A stretch of DNA of 64,000 nt. Source: Smallanthus sonchifolius (lineage: Eukaryota; Streptophyta; Magnoliopsida; Asterales; Asteraceae). The DNA is taken from the NCBI GenBank assembly GCA_023525975.1, contig CM042032.1, positions 23,566,001-23,630,000 on the forward strand, written 5' to 3'. Shown one piece after another: positions 46,117-58,700 of the stretch. Each line of letters begins with the position of its first letter. Position 1 is the first letter of the stretch. A program made the translations under genes and the position numbers. Below the pieces are notes generated by a model. The model saw nothing but the letters and a program-made list of their open reading frames with translations, did not search any database and was not told where the DNA came from.

Positions 46117-48932
46117 AGCGAATACTTCCCTGACTAACTATATTAAACGTGCAAGAACCACTTTATTTGATTACCCTCAATATGGTAGGGTTATGTGATG
46201 CTCATTCCTGGTAATGAAAGGAATGGTGCCTGCGAATCTTGAGCGTATGTTGACACATACCCTCTATTCGCCTACTCACTTTGTCACAAAAGCAGATCTC
46301 TATAGATCTTAGGAAAGAATTACTCGACGAGGTGTCTAGGTTTTAGTTGAATACTGGGTAGTAATGACACAGTACGGAAATGAAACTTTATGTTTGTCCC
46401 TCTTATGCTTTTCGAAAGCATTTTCTCGGACTAAGACTTTATTCTTAATTCAGGTTTCGTGTTATCTATGATCTTCCTTTAAAATGGGTCATAATTGATT
46501 TAATATTTCAAAATTCCTTGTGTGCTCTTACTAGCAAAGTTCGAGTCTAATCACCACTTTACCCGTTGCTTGTACCACCCTTCTGAGGCAGACTAGCCTT
46601 TGGGTTGTAGCGTCCTGATCTGTAAACTCATGTCTCAACTATCATAACTTCAAAGTATGTAAGCAATACAAAGTTCGATGTTTGTTTGGAATATTCACAT
46701 TCCGTCTAGCTGAGGGAATGAATAGTAATACTGTGAGAATGGTCTCATCGAATTAGTGCTTTCCCCAAAATGGGCTATGGGTTTGTCAACCCATTAAGTT
46801 GGCAGAAAGGGTTGATAGCCAACTATTTGTCATACAGTGTGTATGCACTTCCTTAGTGTTTGAATGGTGCTTTGGTGACTTACTATTACGTATTCCACTC
46901 ATATAGGTTATAGCCTCAAAATCCTTAGCACAAGGATAAAATTAAGGTAATGAGTGTTAAACGTTGAGACTTTTGTATTCTAACTGAGTCTACTCCAAGA
47001 GATCATTTCTTAACAATAGATGCTCTAGAGCTTCCCAATTATACAAAACTAGGAGTGAAAGATGCAATCACAACTCTCTTCTAGGCTACATCTGGGATCC
47101 ATCCATCAAGATGAACCTTTGGGAAGTGCAAGTACAAAAGAGTAATGAATTATTCTTCTCAGCTCTTTGTGAACAGTGGCCTGTTGTGAATAGCTCGAGC
47201 TTACGCCCCTTATGCATATCATGAGCTAATGAGATTAGCATGAAATTCCGCATTTTGGGACTCCTTTAAGAGTTTTGCATGTCGTTTTCCGGTTAGTGCG
47301 ACAATAGTCGTTAGTCCACACTTAGGTTTCTTTGGCATTCGCTTGAGCATCAACCCCGGCTTATCCATTGCAGAGAGAATAGTCAGACTTAAAGGTATAT
47401 TGAATGTCAATGGCTGCGAGAGCAATCCTGTTTGACCGACATTCTGAAATGTCCGATTTCCTACTTGTCTCATGTCGAGCTTTCACAATATCCATATGTG
47501 CCATGTGTATGCGGGTCAGAATAATATCCTGCCCTATTACTAAAGTTAGTGCATAACACACTTGGCGTAACTTTCAAGCAATTGTGAGATTGAACTGTAT
47601 GATGGATCCGGAGATTACGCTATAATCTCCCACAATAGTTGTGCAATTACTGTAAGTGTTAGTTGTGGTAACGCTCAATTTGAAGCATTCCTGACAAGTA
47701 GAATCTCAAAGAATGAATGTGCGAATTCCTTCGTCGTTCAGGATTTACTAAGGATTGGTTGAATTCAATTTGAATTTCTCTCGTTTCTCCAAAACTAGGA
47801 GAATGCTTTGTGAGCACCTAATTGAGAATTCTGATTTGATAGGATTCAATCCTTAATCAAGTGATTGAGAACATGGGTTGATCATCAGCTTAGACAGTAA
47901 GACTCACTAAAGTTCCCATGCACTGTAAATTATGATTACGTGTGCACCCGTAATGATAATTTGCCTTGCCTGATCCCTATAGGGTTTCTTCTATCCCTAG
48001 CTTTTAATCAAAAGAGATTTGAAATAATCATTAGATTGCGTTTGCACATTTGTACAGGAGTGTGTATTGTTTTATCGGATTACTCTTAATTATGTGTACC
48101 AATGCTCATGACTCTGCCGAATATGGCTGTTATCAGATGAGGCTAATGGTAGAGAGGCACCACCAGTGTCTCTTAAAATAAAATATGCATGGTGAAATTC
48201 AGGCACTATGTGTTGGGCAGAGATCCTCAAATGAGTGTCGAGCAACTCGTACTCCATGTCTGTATATATGCATGGATCCACATGATCCTGATGTATGTCT
48301 AGGTCTCTTGACCCTTGGAGTTCTCTCCCATTTAGTCCTGCTTATTCACCTTGAATTCCCTTCTGTCTGGGCAATCATGCCTGCCAGATAACATGGCGAG
48401 AGTCTAGGCATCCGATCCGACAACTTATGAAGGAGAGTATTTATACCGCAAATACGTTAGAAAGATAGTTGCCTCCATGGTTAGAATAGTTGTCGGTATG
48501 GTGCAGGTATGGGTACAGATTTTGGTACGGGTTCAGTCTGTTGTGATACCAAGATCGGTAATTGACGGTCGTTGTCGTCTTAGTCCAAGCTCAGCTCGTA
48601 ACTCGATCTTCTAAGGTTGAAGTATACTGAGTACCCGTTATTCTTGACTCGTAATCCGAATAGTAACATATTATATGTGTTTATTATTTTCACATTGTTG
48701 CATGTGTTTAAGTGTTCATTACATGTGTTATGTAATTGTATTAGTGTAGCTAATGGTACCCTAGTGTAACTCCATACACGAATAGTCTACACAAATTGTT
48801 CGACAACGGTTGGAATTCCTATGCTCAAGTCTTGGGTGTTTTTAGTGTGATGCAAGTCTTAGAAATCTTGGTCCCTAAATGAGTCCGGTTATAGCCTAGG
48901 TATCACTAAGGAAACCTAATTCGCTAAAACCA
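46117..48932 (-). other. Element D non-coding interior replacing gag-RT
   Basis: About 2.8 kb between the primer site and the integrase remnant. No frame with gag, knuckle, protease or RT motifs on either strand; short ORFs such as 47219-47473 and 48090-48281 have no recognisable content. It contains the GTGCAC hairpin (47927-47962). The corresponding parts of E (58881-60082) and F (32680-34397) are also non-coding. Confidence 0.75.
47927..47962 (-). other. GTGCAC-loop hairpin, element D
   Basis: Plus strand left arm AAATTATGATTACG (47927-47940), loop TGTGCACC, right arm CGTAATGATAATTT (47949-47962): 13 of 14 positions pair. The 30 bases beginning ATTACGTGTG (47935-47964) are identical in element E. 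Confidence 0.8.
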
Positions 48933-48949
48933 TGGCTCTGATACCAATC
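48933..48949 (-). promoter_or_regulatory. Element D primer binding site
   Basis: Minus GATTGGTATCAGAGCCA directly after the 5' LTR end, a perfect Met-tRNA-type primer site. Confidence 0.9.
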
Positions 48950-49385
48950 TGTCACACCCCCAAATTTATTTACTTATTAAATAAATACAGGTTGCAACGA
49001 TTGGTTCATTACACGATAGCGGAAGCTGTAATAGTGATTTCTAAGACTTGATTACATATACAATTACTAAAACTGAGTAATACTATATCTAAGTTCTTCT
49101 AGATCAACGATAGACTTGAGACTTGATATTCTACGTCCTTCCAGCTACTAGGAATTGATCCGACATAGCTAGCCTATTCCAACCGTGCCATGGCTATGAA
49201 TTACCTGAAAAACATACTTAAAAGTGTCAACACAAAGGTTGGTGAGTTCACAGGTTTGAATGTTGCAATGTAAAGTGATTTTCCTTGAAAACATTGATAT
49301 TGTGTACATGGCCATGATACGAAACTGTTTTCCTCGAAAACATTGAAAATATGTACACGGGTTTAATGTAAGGTTGTTTTCCTCG

Positions 49386-49525
49386 AAAACATGTGATGAC
49401 TTCATAGTTATAAAACGAGTAGTTTTCTCAATGAAAACATGTGATGACTTCATAGTCATAAAACGAGTAGTTTTCTCAATGAAAACATGTGATGACTTCA
49501 TAGTCATAAAATAAGTCATTTTTCC
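49386..49525 (-). repeat. 48-bp minisatellite in element D 5' LTR
   Basis: Three tandem copies of a 48-bp unit containing AACATGTGATGACTTCATAG and TTTTCTCAATG. The 3' LTR has two. The unit length is a multiple of three, so it produces a spurious repeated ORF. Confidence 0.85.
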
Positions 49526-50385
49526 TAAAAACATTGATACTGTGTACATGGCCATAATACGAAAATGTTTTCCTTAAAAACATTGATAAAAACATTTCCA
49601 CGTAAACGAATGGCAAAACCATTTGTGTATAAGTGATTGGCAGATCCATCTGCACGAAAACGTTTCAATGAATATGATAAACAAAACAAGTAATGTTGAC
49701 CCATTTGTAGACTAGCTAGGAATACAAATAATATGTACATACATGAGGCATAACCAAACCAAGACCAGGTGTTTTGCCCCTCACTCGTACCTCACGAGCA
49801 ATATTAGAACACTATGCGGTCATTTGGCCAGAGGGACCCATGGTTAGCGCGACTAACCATGACCGGGGGTGTCAGACCCAATAGTACTATCCATAGAATC
49901 CCAGGCTATCCTTAGCTAATGGTTATAAAATATGATGGTCAGGGGACTTTACGAGCTCCAAACGTGTTCACTCATGCAAACATAAAGGTCGGGTCTTGTT
50001 TCTTGTTACCATATGAAAATGTTTATAAGTACGTGTTCCATGTTTTCTAAGATGTATCAAGTAATGATGTTTCGTGTTTTCAAACGTGTTATGCAAGTAT
50101 GTTTCTCCCCCGATGTTTCTAAAACATTAAAAGTTAAAAGGGGACAGTGAACTCACCTTGAGTTTGTGTATACTTGTAATGATACTTGTTGTAGTCAAAC
50201 TTGACTATTTGTACCCTAGATACCAAAGGGTAAATTGTGTTAAGACCGAACGTCTCATATTGCAAATTGTTCACCGACCTAGTAAATCTAGTTGTTTTTG
50301 TTTAAATATCTTCTTAGATTTTCAACACTTGTTTTGCTATAAAAACAGTTCTAAGCTACTGCCCAATGTGACTGATAAACAGGTG

Positions 50386-50720
50386 TCGAAACTACCTAGT
50401 TTCGATTGAGTAGTTGGGTATCGAAACTACCTAGTTTCGATTGAGTAGTTGGGTATCGAAACTACCTAGTTTCGATTGAGTATGACAGTTGTCGAAACTT
50501 CCTAGTTTCGATTGCGTAGATTAGATATCGAAACCTCCTAGTTTCGATTGAATAAAAACTGGTATCGAAACTACCTAGTTTCGATTGGCAAGAAGGGTAT
50601 CGAAACTACCTAGTTTCGATTGAGCAATATGTATCGAAACTACCTAGTTTCGATTGAACAACTAGTATCGAAACTCCTAGTTTCAATTGAGTAAACTGGT
50701 ATCGAAACTATAGTTTCGAT
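50386..50720 (-). repeat. Element D 5' LTR palindrome array (10 units)
   Basis: Ten units matching 43630-43964. The unit eroded in the 3' LTR is intact here (TCGAAACTTCCTAGTTTCGA near 50492). Copy number is equal in both LTRs. Confidence 0.92.
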
Positions 50721-51464
50721 TACTGGACTTCTGTTTGACAGAATCAGTCCTGCATATTTTTATGTTTTAATCTTGAATTCGACACACTTTTCTTGTTATC
50801 TTACTTGCGTTTGAATATTTTGTATGTTTAGCTACGGTTTTAAAGAAAATATTGTAGATAGTATTGAGTTTTTACCTAAAATAGAGAATGACGATTTTGA
50901 GAGAAACAGAAAATGATCTTGAGCTCATTCGCTTGATTCTTGAGAAAAACACTTGGAACTCTTCTTATAGCACCGAATTATGGTGGATTTTGCCTTAAAC
51001 TGGACTTTGACTTGAAGAAAAATGGTGAATATTGCCGTAAGAAAATGACGAAGGCAAAAGAAATTGTGAGATTTTGATTGAGGGGAGTATGGTTCATATC
51101 TGCATTCTCGCAGGTATGGCATGGGTTTAAAGATAAGGAAGATGAGAGAGAAGAAAACAGTAGTGTGAAAAGGGGGGTCTTCTCTAGCTTCGACCGAGAA
51201 AGTCAATGAAAATGGGTTGGGGTTAAATAAATCAAATAATTAGATTTAAGTGTAAATTTAACCACTAGTGTTCGTATTTAGTCGGGTTATCCTGGTACGT
51301 GAACCGGTAACTCCTAGAATTACCAAATATGAAATGAGACCATGTACGGTTTTTGTTAGACCTTAATATCCTTGTTTGTGAAATTAGGTAAATCACAAAA
51401 ACAATTATAATGTAAACTCGTTTATAACATGTACGGATGTTGACCTGAAATGTCGGGTGTCACA

Positions 51465-52649
51465 CATCAGCCGCTGACTTTCCTTTGTCACCACCAGAGG
51501 TATCACCACCTTCCTAATGAGTAGACTCCCCCTCAGCCATTGGAATAGCAGAAATAGGCACGATTGCTAAAGCTTGGTGCTCACTTCCACTAGGACCGAC
51601 TTCGGGATCCTTGTCTTTGTCATCATCCTTGGTCAAATCAACAGTATGACAAGGCTCATCACCAATAGGTGTTGATGTCTTCTCTTTCCCTTTCTCCTTC
51701 CACTTCCCCCTTGAGCATCAAGCTTCTTGGTCAGACCAGCTATTAGTTTGACCATCAGTTCATGCTCTTTCTGCTGCATATCAAACCTTAGCTCAAGAGA
51801 TGACCTGTGTCCTAGAATCATATTATTTGTTTTGATTAGAAGCTCGTTTTGGGCCATTACATTCTTGAGTCTCTCGTCTGTCCCCGTTCTCTGGCTTCTC
51901 AGAATTCTAACTTCGTCCACCAACGAATTAATCTGTGCCTGTTGAGCGTCAGATTCTTCCTTTGACTTTCGAACAGTTTCCAGCAGACCAGCAACTTGGG
52001 TTTCCAGAAATTCTATCCATTCTTCATTAGGATCAGGATGTCTGGATGTAGACGCTTCAGCATTGTGAATTGGGGAGGAGAAGATAGTATCAAATTCAAA
52101 CCCTGAGTGAATTCTCCATAGTTGAAGGGTTGACTTATAGGTTCGGTGGTTGTAGGGATTGTGGATGTGATGATGGTTGTAGGGGTGATAGAAGGTGTGA
52201 TGGTGACTGACTCTGTGAGAATTGGAGTAGGCACTGCCACCTGGACAGATGTGACAGGGAGGGTCACTATCACAGGAACTTCCTCTGTGCTAGTAGTGAC
52301 CGCCACATCTGGTTGTACCTGTGGCCTTCTCCTCCGTCGCCTGTATAATTGCTGTGAAGGTGGGTTAGAGGCTGAATCAGTACTTGTAGCCGAAACTTGT
52401 ACTTGCTGCTGGGCACGGACCTCCACCTCACTGGGAATAGCATGTTGCTGCCTATCCCCCTTGTTCTTGTTTATACTTTCACGCCTTTGTCTCTGAATAG
52501 CAGCGTCAGAGTCAGAATCTGGATCATATTCACTGCTTGATGACTGTCACTTTCTCTTTGAGGACGACTCAGAAAGGGTCACCTTCGTCATTCTCCTCGG
52601 GTGTGCCTGTGATGGTGCATCATCAAAATCAGAAGAATCAAATCCTGTC
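51465..52649 (-). pseudogene. N2 ORF2 middle part
   Basis: Minus strand from 52649: an acidic Ser-rich stretch (FDSSDFDDAP) and TAA near 52546. Then comes a Pro/Thr/Val-rich linker (52426-52013) with a basic cluster (LYRRRRRRPQV), a frameshift near 52075, and a coiled coil (WIEFLETQVAGLLETV...QINSLVDEVRILRSQ, to 51720). A second shift near 51680 leads to an acidic tail (TKDDDKDKDPEVG) that reaches element D with one TAG near 51514. Order and character (acidic linker, coiled coil, charged tail) parallel N1 ORF2 19422-21780. Confidence 0.7.
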
Positions 52650-55600
52650 TGTCACACCCCCAAATTCCACTAACGGAGTTTTACCGTTTGGAAGGTGACA
52701 CACCAGGATCTCAGTCATTAGTTACATCAAACGACACTATATGGGACTTGAAATGTCAAAACATAAAAGTTCAGAGTTAATGCGGAAGCGTAAACGTTAA
52801 TATGAAATCAAAAGTAATTACACGCAATCGGCGTCAATCATTGTAAATAAGTAAACCGTTTCAAATGTTTGAAATGGATAATATGAAAGTAGGACTCCAT
52901 GCATGTCCTAAGTGTGCAACATGTGCCTTAGCGACCTGAGAAACATGTAAGAAAAAGTGTCAACACGAGGTTGGTGAGTTCACAGGTTTCAAGTTTGCAA
53001 TAAGAGTGTGTTTGCCAAATTATGTACATTCAATATGCATATCTATAGGTAGCTAACCTATGTTCATGTTTTACTAAAGCGCTCGCAACCGAAGCTGACT
53101 GTGTTTGTATGCCTCCTGCCAGGTCTATCAACTCTGGCACATGTGAGTAGGCTAACATTTCACCCGTTCGATATCCAATCGAGTTAGCGCGACTAACGTG
53201 GGTGGGATTTGTCAAACCCAGTAGTACTACTAAACATTACCTCGCTAAGATCCATATTAATGGTTCGAAATAAGATGAGGACTTTCTGTGATAGCATGTT
53301 ACGCTTAGTCTCAACAATGATATCATATAAAGTACCATAATCAAATAGTTGCGTCATGTTTTCTCCCCTGGCGGGAAAAACAGTATTTGCTTGCGTACCT
53401 GTTTCTCCCCCACCGGGAAAACAAGTAAAAGTATGATAGTTGGTGTTTCATGTTTGTTTCTTCCTCAACAGGAAAACAAGTAAAATACGTTTGTGTGTAA
53501 GCATGTTTCTCCCCCAATAGTAAAACAGGTAAAAAGGGGCCGTGAAACTCACCTGAGTTGCGTAGGAAGATTCACACAAGAATGAAATTGAAACCACAAG
53601 TGTTAGCCTGCAACGGCTTACGTGTGCCCTAGAATTATACACATAACAATTAGGGATACAATGGGATTTGTGACGACGAAGCGGAAGATTGAATGTCCTA
53701 AAAGAAACGCTCTAATGATCAAGTAGTAGACGAACGTGTCCACGGGAATTAAGGTTCCTTAATATACTTACTGGGATAAATATGTTTTGCGTCGAACGTT
53801 TCTAATTACGAATATTATTAATTAATAAACATATTCGTACGTTTGTGCCTTTTAAAATGATTAGGAAAATAATATAATTATATATATTATTTTTAAGTTC
53901 GTAGTATTAATGAAGTAATCATTTGTGTGTCAAAAATAATAAATATATTATTTTTAATCGAGGGTAAATAACGTGGGTAAATAATATAATCATGGTTACA
54001 TTATTTAAGGATTTGAAACATTTCATAGGGTTTATAAACGTGGCAAAAATAATATACATACATTATTTATTTGGAGTCGTGGTTTGAAAATAATATACAT
54101 ATATTATTTTAAAAGGTGGGGAAAATAATATGAAAAATGGGTTATAAAATCAAACCCGAGTCTACGGATGTTTTACGAGTTCAAAACACTTTAATATATT
54201 ATTATAATAATATAGGAATTAGTTTTTATAAGAAAAAATCCATTAAAAAGTCCCTAAAATAAAATTGCAGGAGACCGGTTTCGAACCCGGGTCTCCTGCG
54301 TATAAGCAATCTGACTTAACCAATCGTGCCCGCTAGGGAATCGCAACAGAGATGGGATTGAAATGATTTTATCAAGCAGCAATCCCGTGTTCATCCCCCC
54401 TCTATCGAGCCGAACAAGAACCAGTTCAATTCTACATAAATCGGTCGCGATTTAGAATCAATGCATATGGGTTTTGTTAATCAGATGTTTGTGAGTCTGT
54501 TTATGTATTTTATTTGTAAAATCATCATGTCTATGATCGTTTTAAAGTAGAGATTAGAACCGAAATACCCTTGGTTTAATCTCAAATCGATTTGAACAAT
54601 TATGATGTTAGAAACTAGTGAAACCATGGGGCTTTCACAGAGTAAGGTATTGCGAATCTATACATATGGTTTAATTGGATTAAGGTTGAGTTTAAGATCA
54701 AAAACCCCAAATCCGATTTAGAGTAAACCCTAGATTCTGGTTCTTGTCCAAATCGATGATGAATGATTCAATTGATATGGGGATTTGAAAGAGTAGATGA
54801 TCGCGAGTCTAACCATATGAATTAATTGGATTAAGACCAAGTCTAGAATCAAAAGCCCCAAACCCGTTTACGTATGAACCCTAGATTACGGGTTGAGTTC
54901 AACTCGGTGTTATACGATCCAATTAGCATAGGGTTATTGATCTAGACATGGAAACGAAATTGTAAATGTAGATAATTACCAGAATTTGATTCGGATTGAT
55001 AGAACTCGATCAAAACCGGCGTCGACCGAGGCCGGGTTGGTCTCCGGCGAGTGTGGATGCCTCTCCAATCTAATTAGCGGTTGCAGAAGCTTCAGAAGGT
55101 TACGTCAATCGTGTTCAGAGACTCAATTCATGAATTGGTATACAGAAACGAGTAATTTGATGGTATTTGGAAATGAAGTCGACGATTACGGAAATCATGA
55201 TTATAATTGGTTTTAATTGAGTGAAACGATTATGATTAAAACTCTAATTAGGTTCGTTAATGTCATAAATGTGGATATCGGTTACTAATCGCAACGAATT
55301 TCAGGCAGAGAGTTCGAACTTGGATCAAACGACGTGACTTTGACTTTCGAAGTCAACCGAATTCGAAGTTAGGCTATTGACAGATTTAGTCCCTGCAATT
55401 TATTGAATTTAGGTTTAGCAGTTTGGCAGAAATAGTCCTTGGGGTTAGAATCCAATTAAGGGTTAGTTGGTTTGACAATCGAAAAGTCAACAGGAAAGTG
55501 ATTTTTTACTTTCAAAGTCAACAGGGTGAGTTTTGATTAATTGCAATACTAATCCTTGTAGTTTTGGATTTGGATAATAACAGAACTAGTCCCTAGAGTT

Positions 55601-55673
55601 TAATTTAAGTTATTTAGGTTAACTTTTAACTGGATTTACTAACGAGGTTAACTCTAAAGTCCGGATTGTCACA
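52650..55673 (-). repeat. Element E 3' LTR
   Basis: Minus TGTGACAATCCGG...GGGGGTGTGACA. Contains an acceptor (AG 52937-52936), GTTAGTCGCGCTAAC (53183-53197), a donor CTCAG|GTGAGTTTCAC (intron start 53552, intron 617 bp), clusters of TTTCTCCCCC with flanking AAAACA (53360-53530), an AATAATATA-rich tract (53810-54230) and a tRNA-like block (54267-54333). Confidence 0.92.
54267..54333 (-). other. tRNA-like block with B box in a 10-bp stem (element E LTR)
   Basis: Minus strand carries an A-box-like ATTGGTTAAGTC and a perfect B-box GGGTTCGAAACC (plus 54277-54288). The B-box sits in a perfect inverted repeat GCAGGAGACC...GGTCTCCTGC. The ends cannot form an acceptor stem, so this is not a functional tRNA gene. 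The other LTR of E has lost the 46 bp containing the B-box. Confidence 0.55.
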
Positions 55674-55790
55674 TCATCCCCTAGTTGAAAGAATTTTCGT
55701 CCCGAAAATTAAAATAATAAAAAAAAAAATTTCCGGGATATCACATCATCCCATAGTTGAAAGAATTTTCGTCCCGAAAATTAAATAGTA
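55674..55790 (-). repeat. Element E terminal palindrome region, duplicated
   Basis: AATTTTCGTCCCGAAAATT occurs at 55692-55710 and 55764-55782, each preceded by ATCACATCATCCC/GTCACATCATCCC and TAGTTGAAAG. About 72 bp of the pol-LTR junction has been duplicated in tandem. Confidence 0.8.
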
Positions 55791-55792
55791 CC

Positions 55793-58700
55793 TTAAGAGT
55801 TTGACGCGGAGTGTTTGAACAGATTAGGATATTTGCGCATCATCTGATCCTCGCGGTCCCAAGTGAATTCTGGTCCGCGTTTCGAGTTCCAACGGACTCG
55901 AACAATAGGGATCTTACTGTGCTTTAATGTTTTAACTTCCCTAACCATAATTTCCACAGGTTCTTCGATGAAGCGTAACTGTTCATCAACGTGTAGTTCC
56001 TTAAGAGGAACTGTGAGTGATTCGTCTGCCAGACATTTCTTTAAATTTGAGACGTGAAAGACGTTGTGTACACCACTAAGTCTTTCAGGTAGGTCCAGCT
56101 GATACGCCACTGGTCCGATCCTCTTCAAAATCTTGAATGGTCCAACATAACGAGGATTCAGTTTGTCTCGTTCCCAAAACGAATGACACCTTTCCAAGGT
56201 GAGACTTTGAGTAAGACCATGTCACCTATTTGAAATTCCAAAGGTTTACGACGCTTGTCGGCATAGCTCTTTTGACGATCACGAGCTGCCGCCATACGGT
56301 TTCTAATTTGAACGATCTTTTCGGAAGTTTCAAATACAAGTTCAGGACCTGTGAGTTGGCTATCCCCAACCTCTGTCCAACAAATGGGAGAACGGCATTT
56401 CTGTCCATAAAGTGCTTCAAATGGAGCTACCTTGATGCTAGTGTGATAGCTGTTGTTGTAGGAGAACTCCACCAACGGTAGGTGAGATTCCCAAGTGTTA
56501 CCGAAATAGATCACACAAGCTCGTAGCATGTCCTCCAGAGTTTGGATAGTACGTTCTGTTTGACCATCGGTTTGAGGATGGTAAGCTGTGCTCATATCTA
56601 GACGCGTGCCTAATGCTTTATGCAATGACTGCCAGAAACGGGAAGTGAATCGTGCATCACGATCCGAAATAGTAAAGATTGGCACTCCGTGCCGAGAGAC
56701 TACTTCTTTCAAGTATATTCGAGTGAGTTTATCCATTTTGTCGGTTTCTTTGATTGCTAGAAAGTGAGCAGATTTTGTTAGGCGATCCACAATTCCCCAT
56801 ATAGTATCACATCCGGTAGGGGTTCGGGGTAATTTGGTAATGAAGTCCATGGATATTTGTTCCCATTTCCACATGGGAATTTCTGGTTGTTGGAGAAGGC
56901 CGGAAGGCTTTTGGTATTCAACTTTGACATTCGCGCATGTCAGACATTTGCTCACATAGATAGCTATATCGGCCTTCATCTTTGGCCACCAATACAGTAT
57001 CTTTAGTTCATGGTACATTTTGTCGGAACCCGGATGGATGGAGTAACGAGGTTTATGAGCTTCATCCATGATTAGTTCCCTTAAATTTCCGAACACTGGA
57101 ATCCATATTCGTTCGACAAAGTAACGAATTCCGTCAGATTTTACTTCAAGTTGTGCTTCCATGCCACGAGTACCTTCTAACGGCAGGTTATCTTCTTTCA
57201 AGGCTTCAAGTTGAGCACTACGGATTCTGTCAGGCAATCCAGGGTGAATAGTAAGTTGTAATGCTCGAACTCGTTTGGGTTTTGTTTCCTTTCGGCTTAG
57301 TGCATCAGCCACAACGTTAGCTTTACCCGAATGATACCGGATCGCACAGTCGTAATCATTTAAAAGTTCAACCCAACGACGTTGTCGCATGTTCAACTCC
57401 TTCTGCTCGAAGATATGCTGGAGGCTTTTGTGATCGGTGTAGATGGTGCATTTGGTACCGTACAAGTAATGTCTCCATATCTTAAGTGCAAAAACTACTT
57501 CTCCCAACTCTAGATCATGAGTGGTGTAGTTTTTCTCATGAATCTTTATCTGACGTGAAGCGTATGCGATTACTTTCTCGCGTTGCATCAACACACAACC
57601 AAGACCTTGAATGGATGCATCACAATACACCACAAAATCATCCGTTCCCTCTGGAAGAGATAGGATTTGGTGCACTGTAGAGATAGGGTTTACCTTTTTG
57701 AGTTAAGGCTGTGAAGGGTTGGGTAATCTTGGAGAATCCTTCAATGAGACGAAGGTAGTAGCCAGCCAATCCCATAAACTGACGCACCTCCGTCGGCGTT
57801 GTAGGTGATGCCCAATTCTTGATTGCTTCTACTTTAGCTGGATTGACATGTATTCCCGTCTTGTTGACCACATGTTCTAAGAATTGTACTTCTCGAATCC
57901 TAGAGTTCTCACTTGGAAAGTTTGGCATACAATTGCTCTTGTTTTAGCAATTCTGAAATCAAACTCAGGTGTTCCTCATGTTCATCCCTATTCTTGGAGT
58001 AGATGAGAATGTCATCGATGAAGACGATAACGAACTGATCTGGGTACGTTTTACATACACGGTTTATGAGGTCCATGAATGCCGCGGGTGCATTGGTCAA
58101 TCCGAACGGCATGACCATGAATTCGTAGTGACCTTACCTAGTTCTGAATGCCGTCCTTGAGATGCCCTCGTCCCAGACTCTCAGTTGATGATAACCGGAT
58201 CTAAGATATATCTTGGAATAGAGGTTTGATCCATAGAGTTGATCAAACAAATCATCGATGCGGGGTAAAGGATAACGATCCTTGTTGGCTACTTTATTAA
58301 ATTCACGGTAGTCGATGCACATGCGGAAGGTCCTGTCCTTCTTCTTGACAAATAGGATCGGAGCTCCCCATGGTGATGAGCTATGTCTAATGGAACCTTT
58401 ATCCAACAACTCTTGCAGTTGTGTGGATAGCTCTGGCAACTCACTAGGTGCAAGTCTACAGGGTGCCCGAGCAATAGGCGCTGCTCCAGGTGCTAGATCA
58501 ATTTGGAATTCGACTTGACGATGTGGTGGAACACCAAGCAGGTCTTTGGGAAATAATTCTGGATAATCATGAACGATCGGTATGTCGGCAATCTTCTTCT
58601 CCTCATATGGCTGCTCGGCGACGAGAGCCAGAATGACAATACGACCTTTACGTATATGCCTTTGTGCCTTCATGAAAGATATGATGCCCACAACAATGCC

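Larger units (their letters stand above)
42242..51464 (-). mobile_element. D: chromovirus-derived element inserted in N2, internally deleted
   Basis: Minus strand. LTRs 42242-44708 (2467 bp) and 48950-51464 (2515 bp) are flanked by CATCA (42237-42241 and 51465-51469). The LTRs are recognisable relatives of those of element B: same promoter block, palindrome array and splice signals, and similar sequence around TTTAAACAAAA. The interior keeps only integrase and the chromodomain-like end; gag, protease, RT and RNase H are gone, replaced by about 2.8 kb without coding signal. Confidence 0.93.
48950..51464 (-). repeat. Element D 5' LTR
   Basis: Same plan as the 3' LTR: acceptor (AG 49206-49205), hairpin (49842-49858), donor (intron start 50156; intron 952 bp), ten-unit palindrome array (50386-50720) and TATA box (50963-50969). 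It is 48 bp longer because the 48-bp repeat has three copies (about 49390-49520) instead of two. Confidence 0.93.

Noticed and set aside
52146..52496. Plus-strand Val/Gly-rich ORF of 116 codons
   Set aside because: Antisense to the low-complexity linker of N2 ORF2.
54267..54333. Functional tRNA gene
   Set aside because: A and B boxes match but there is no acceptor stem pairing and the paralogous LTR has lost the core.
54986..55216. Possible host exon in the element E LTR
   Set aside because: Within the 3' LTR and present as a diverged copy at about 62940-63170 without frame conservation.
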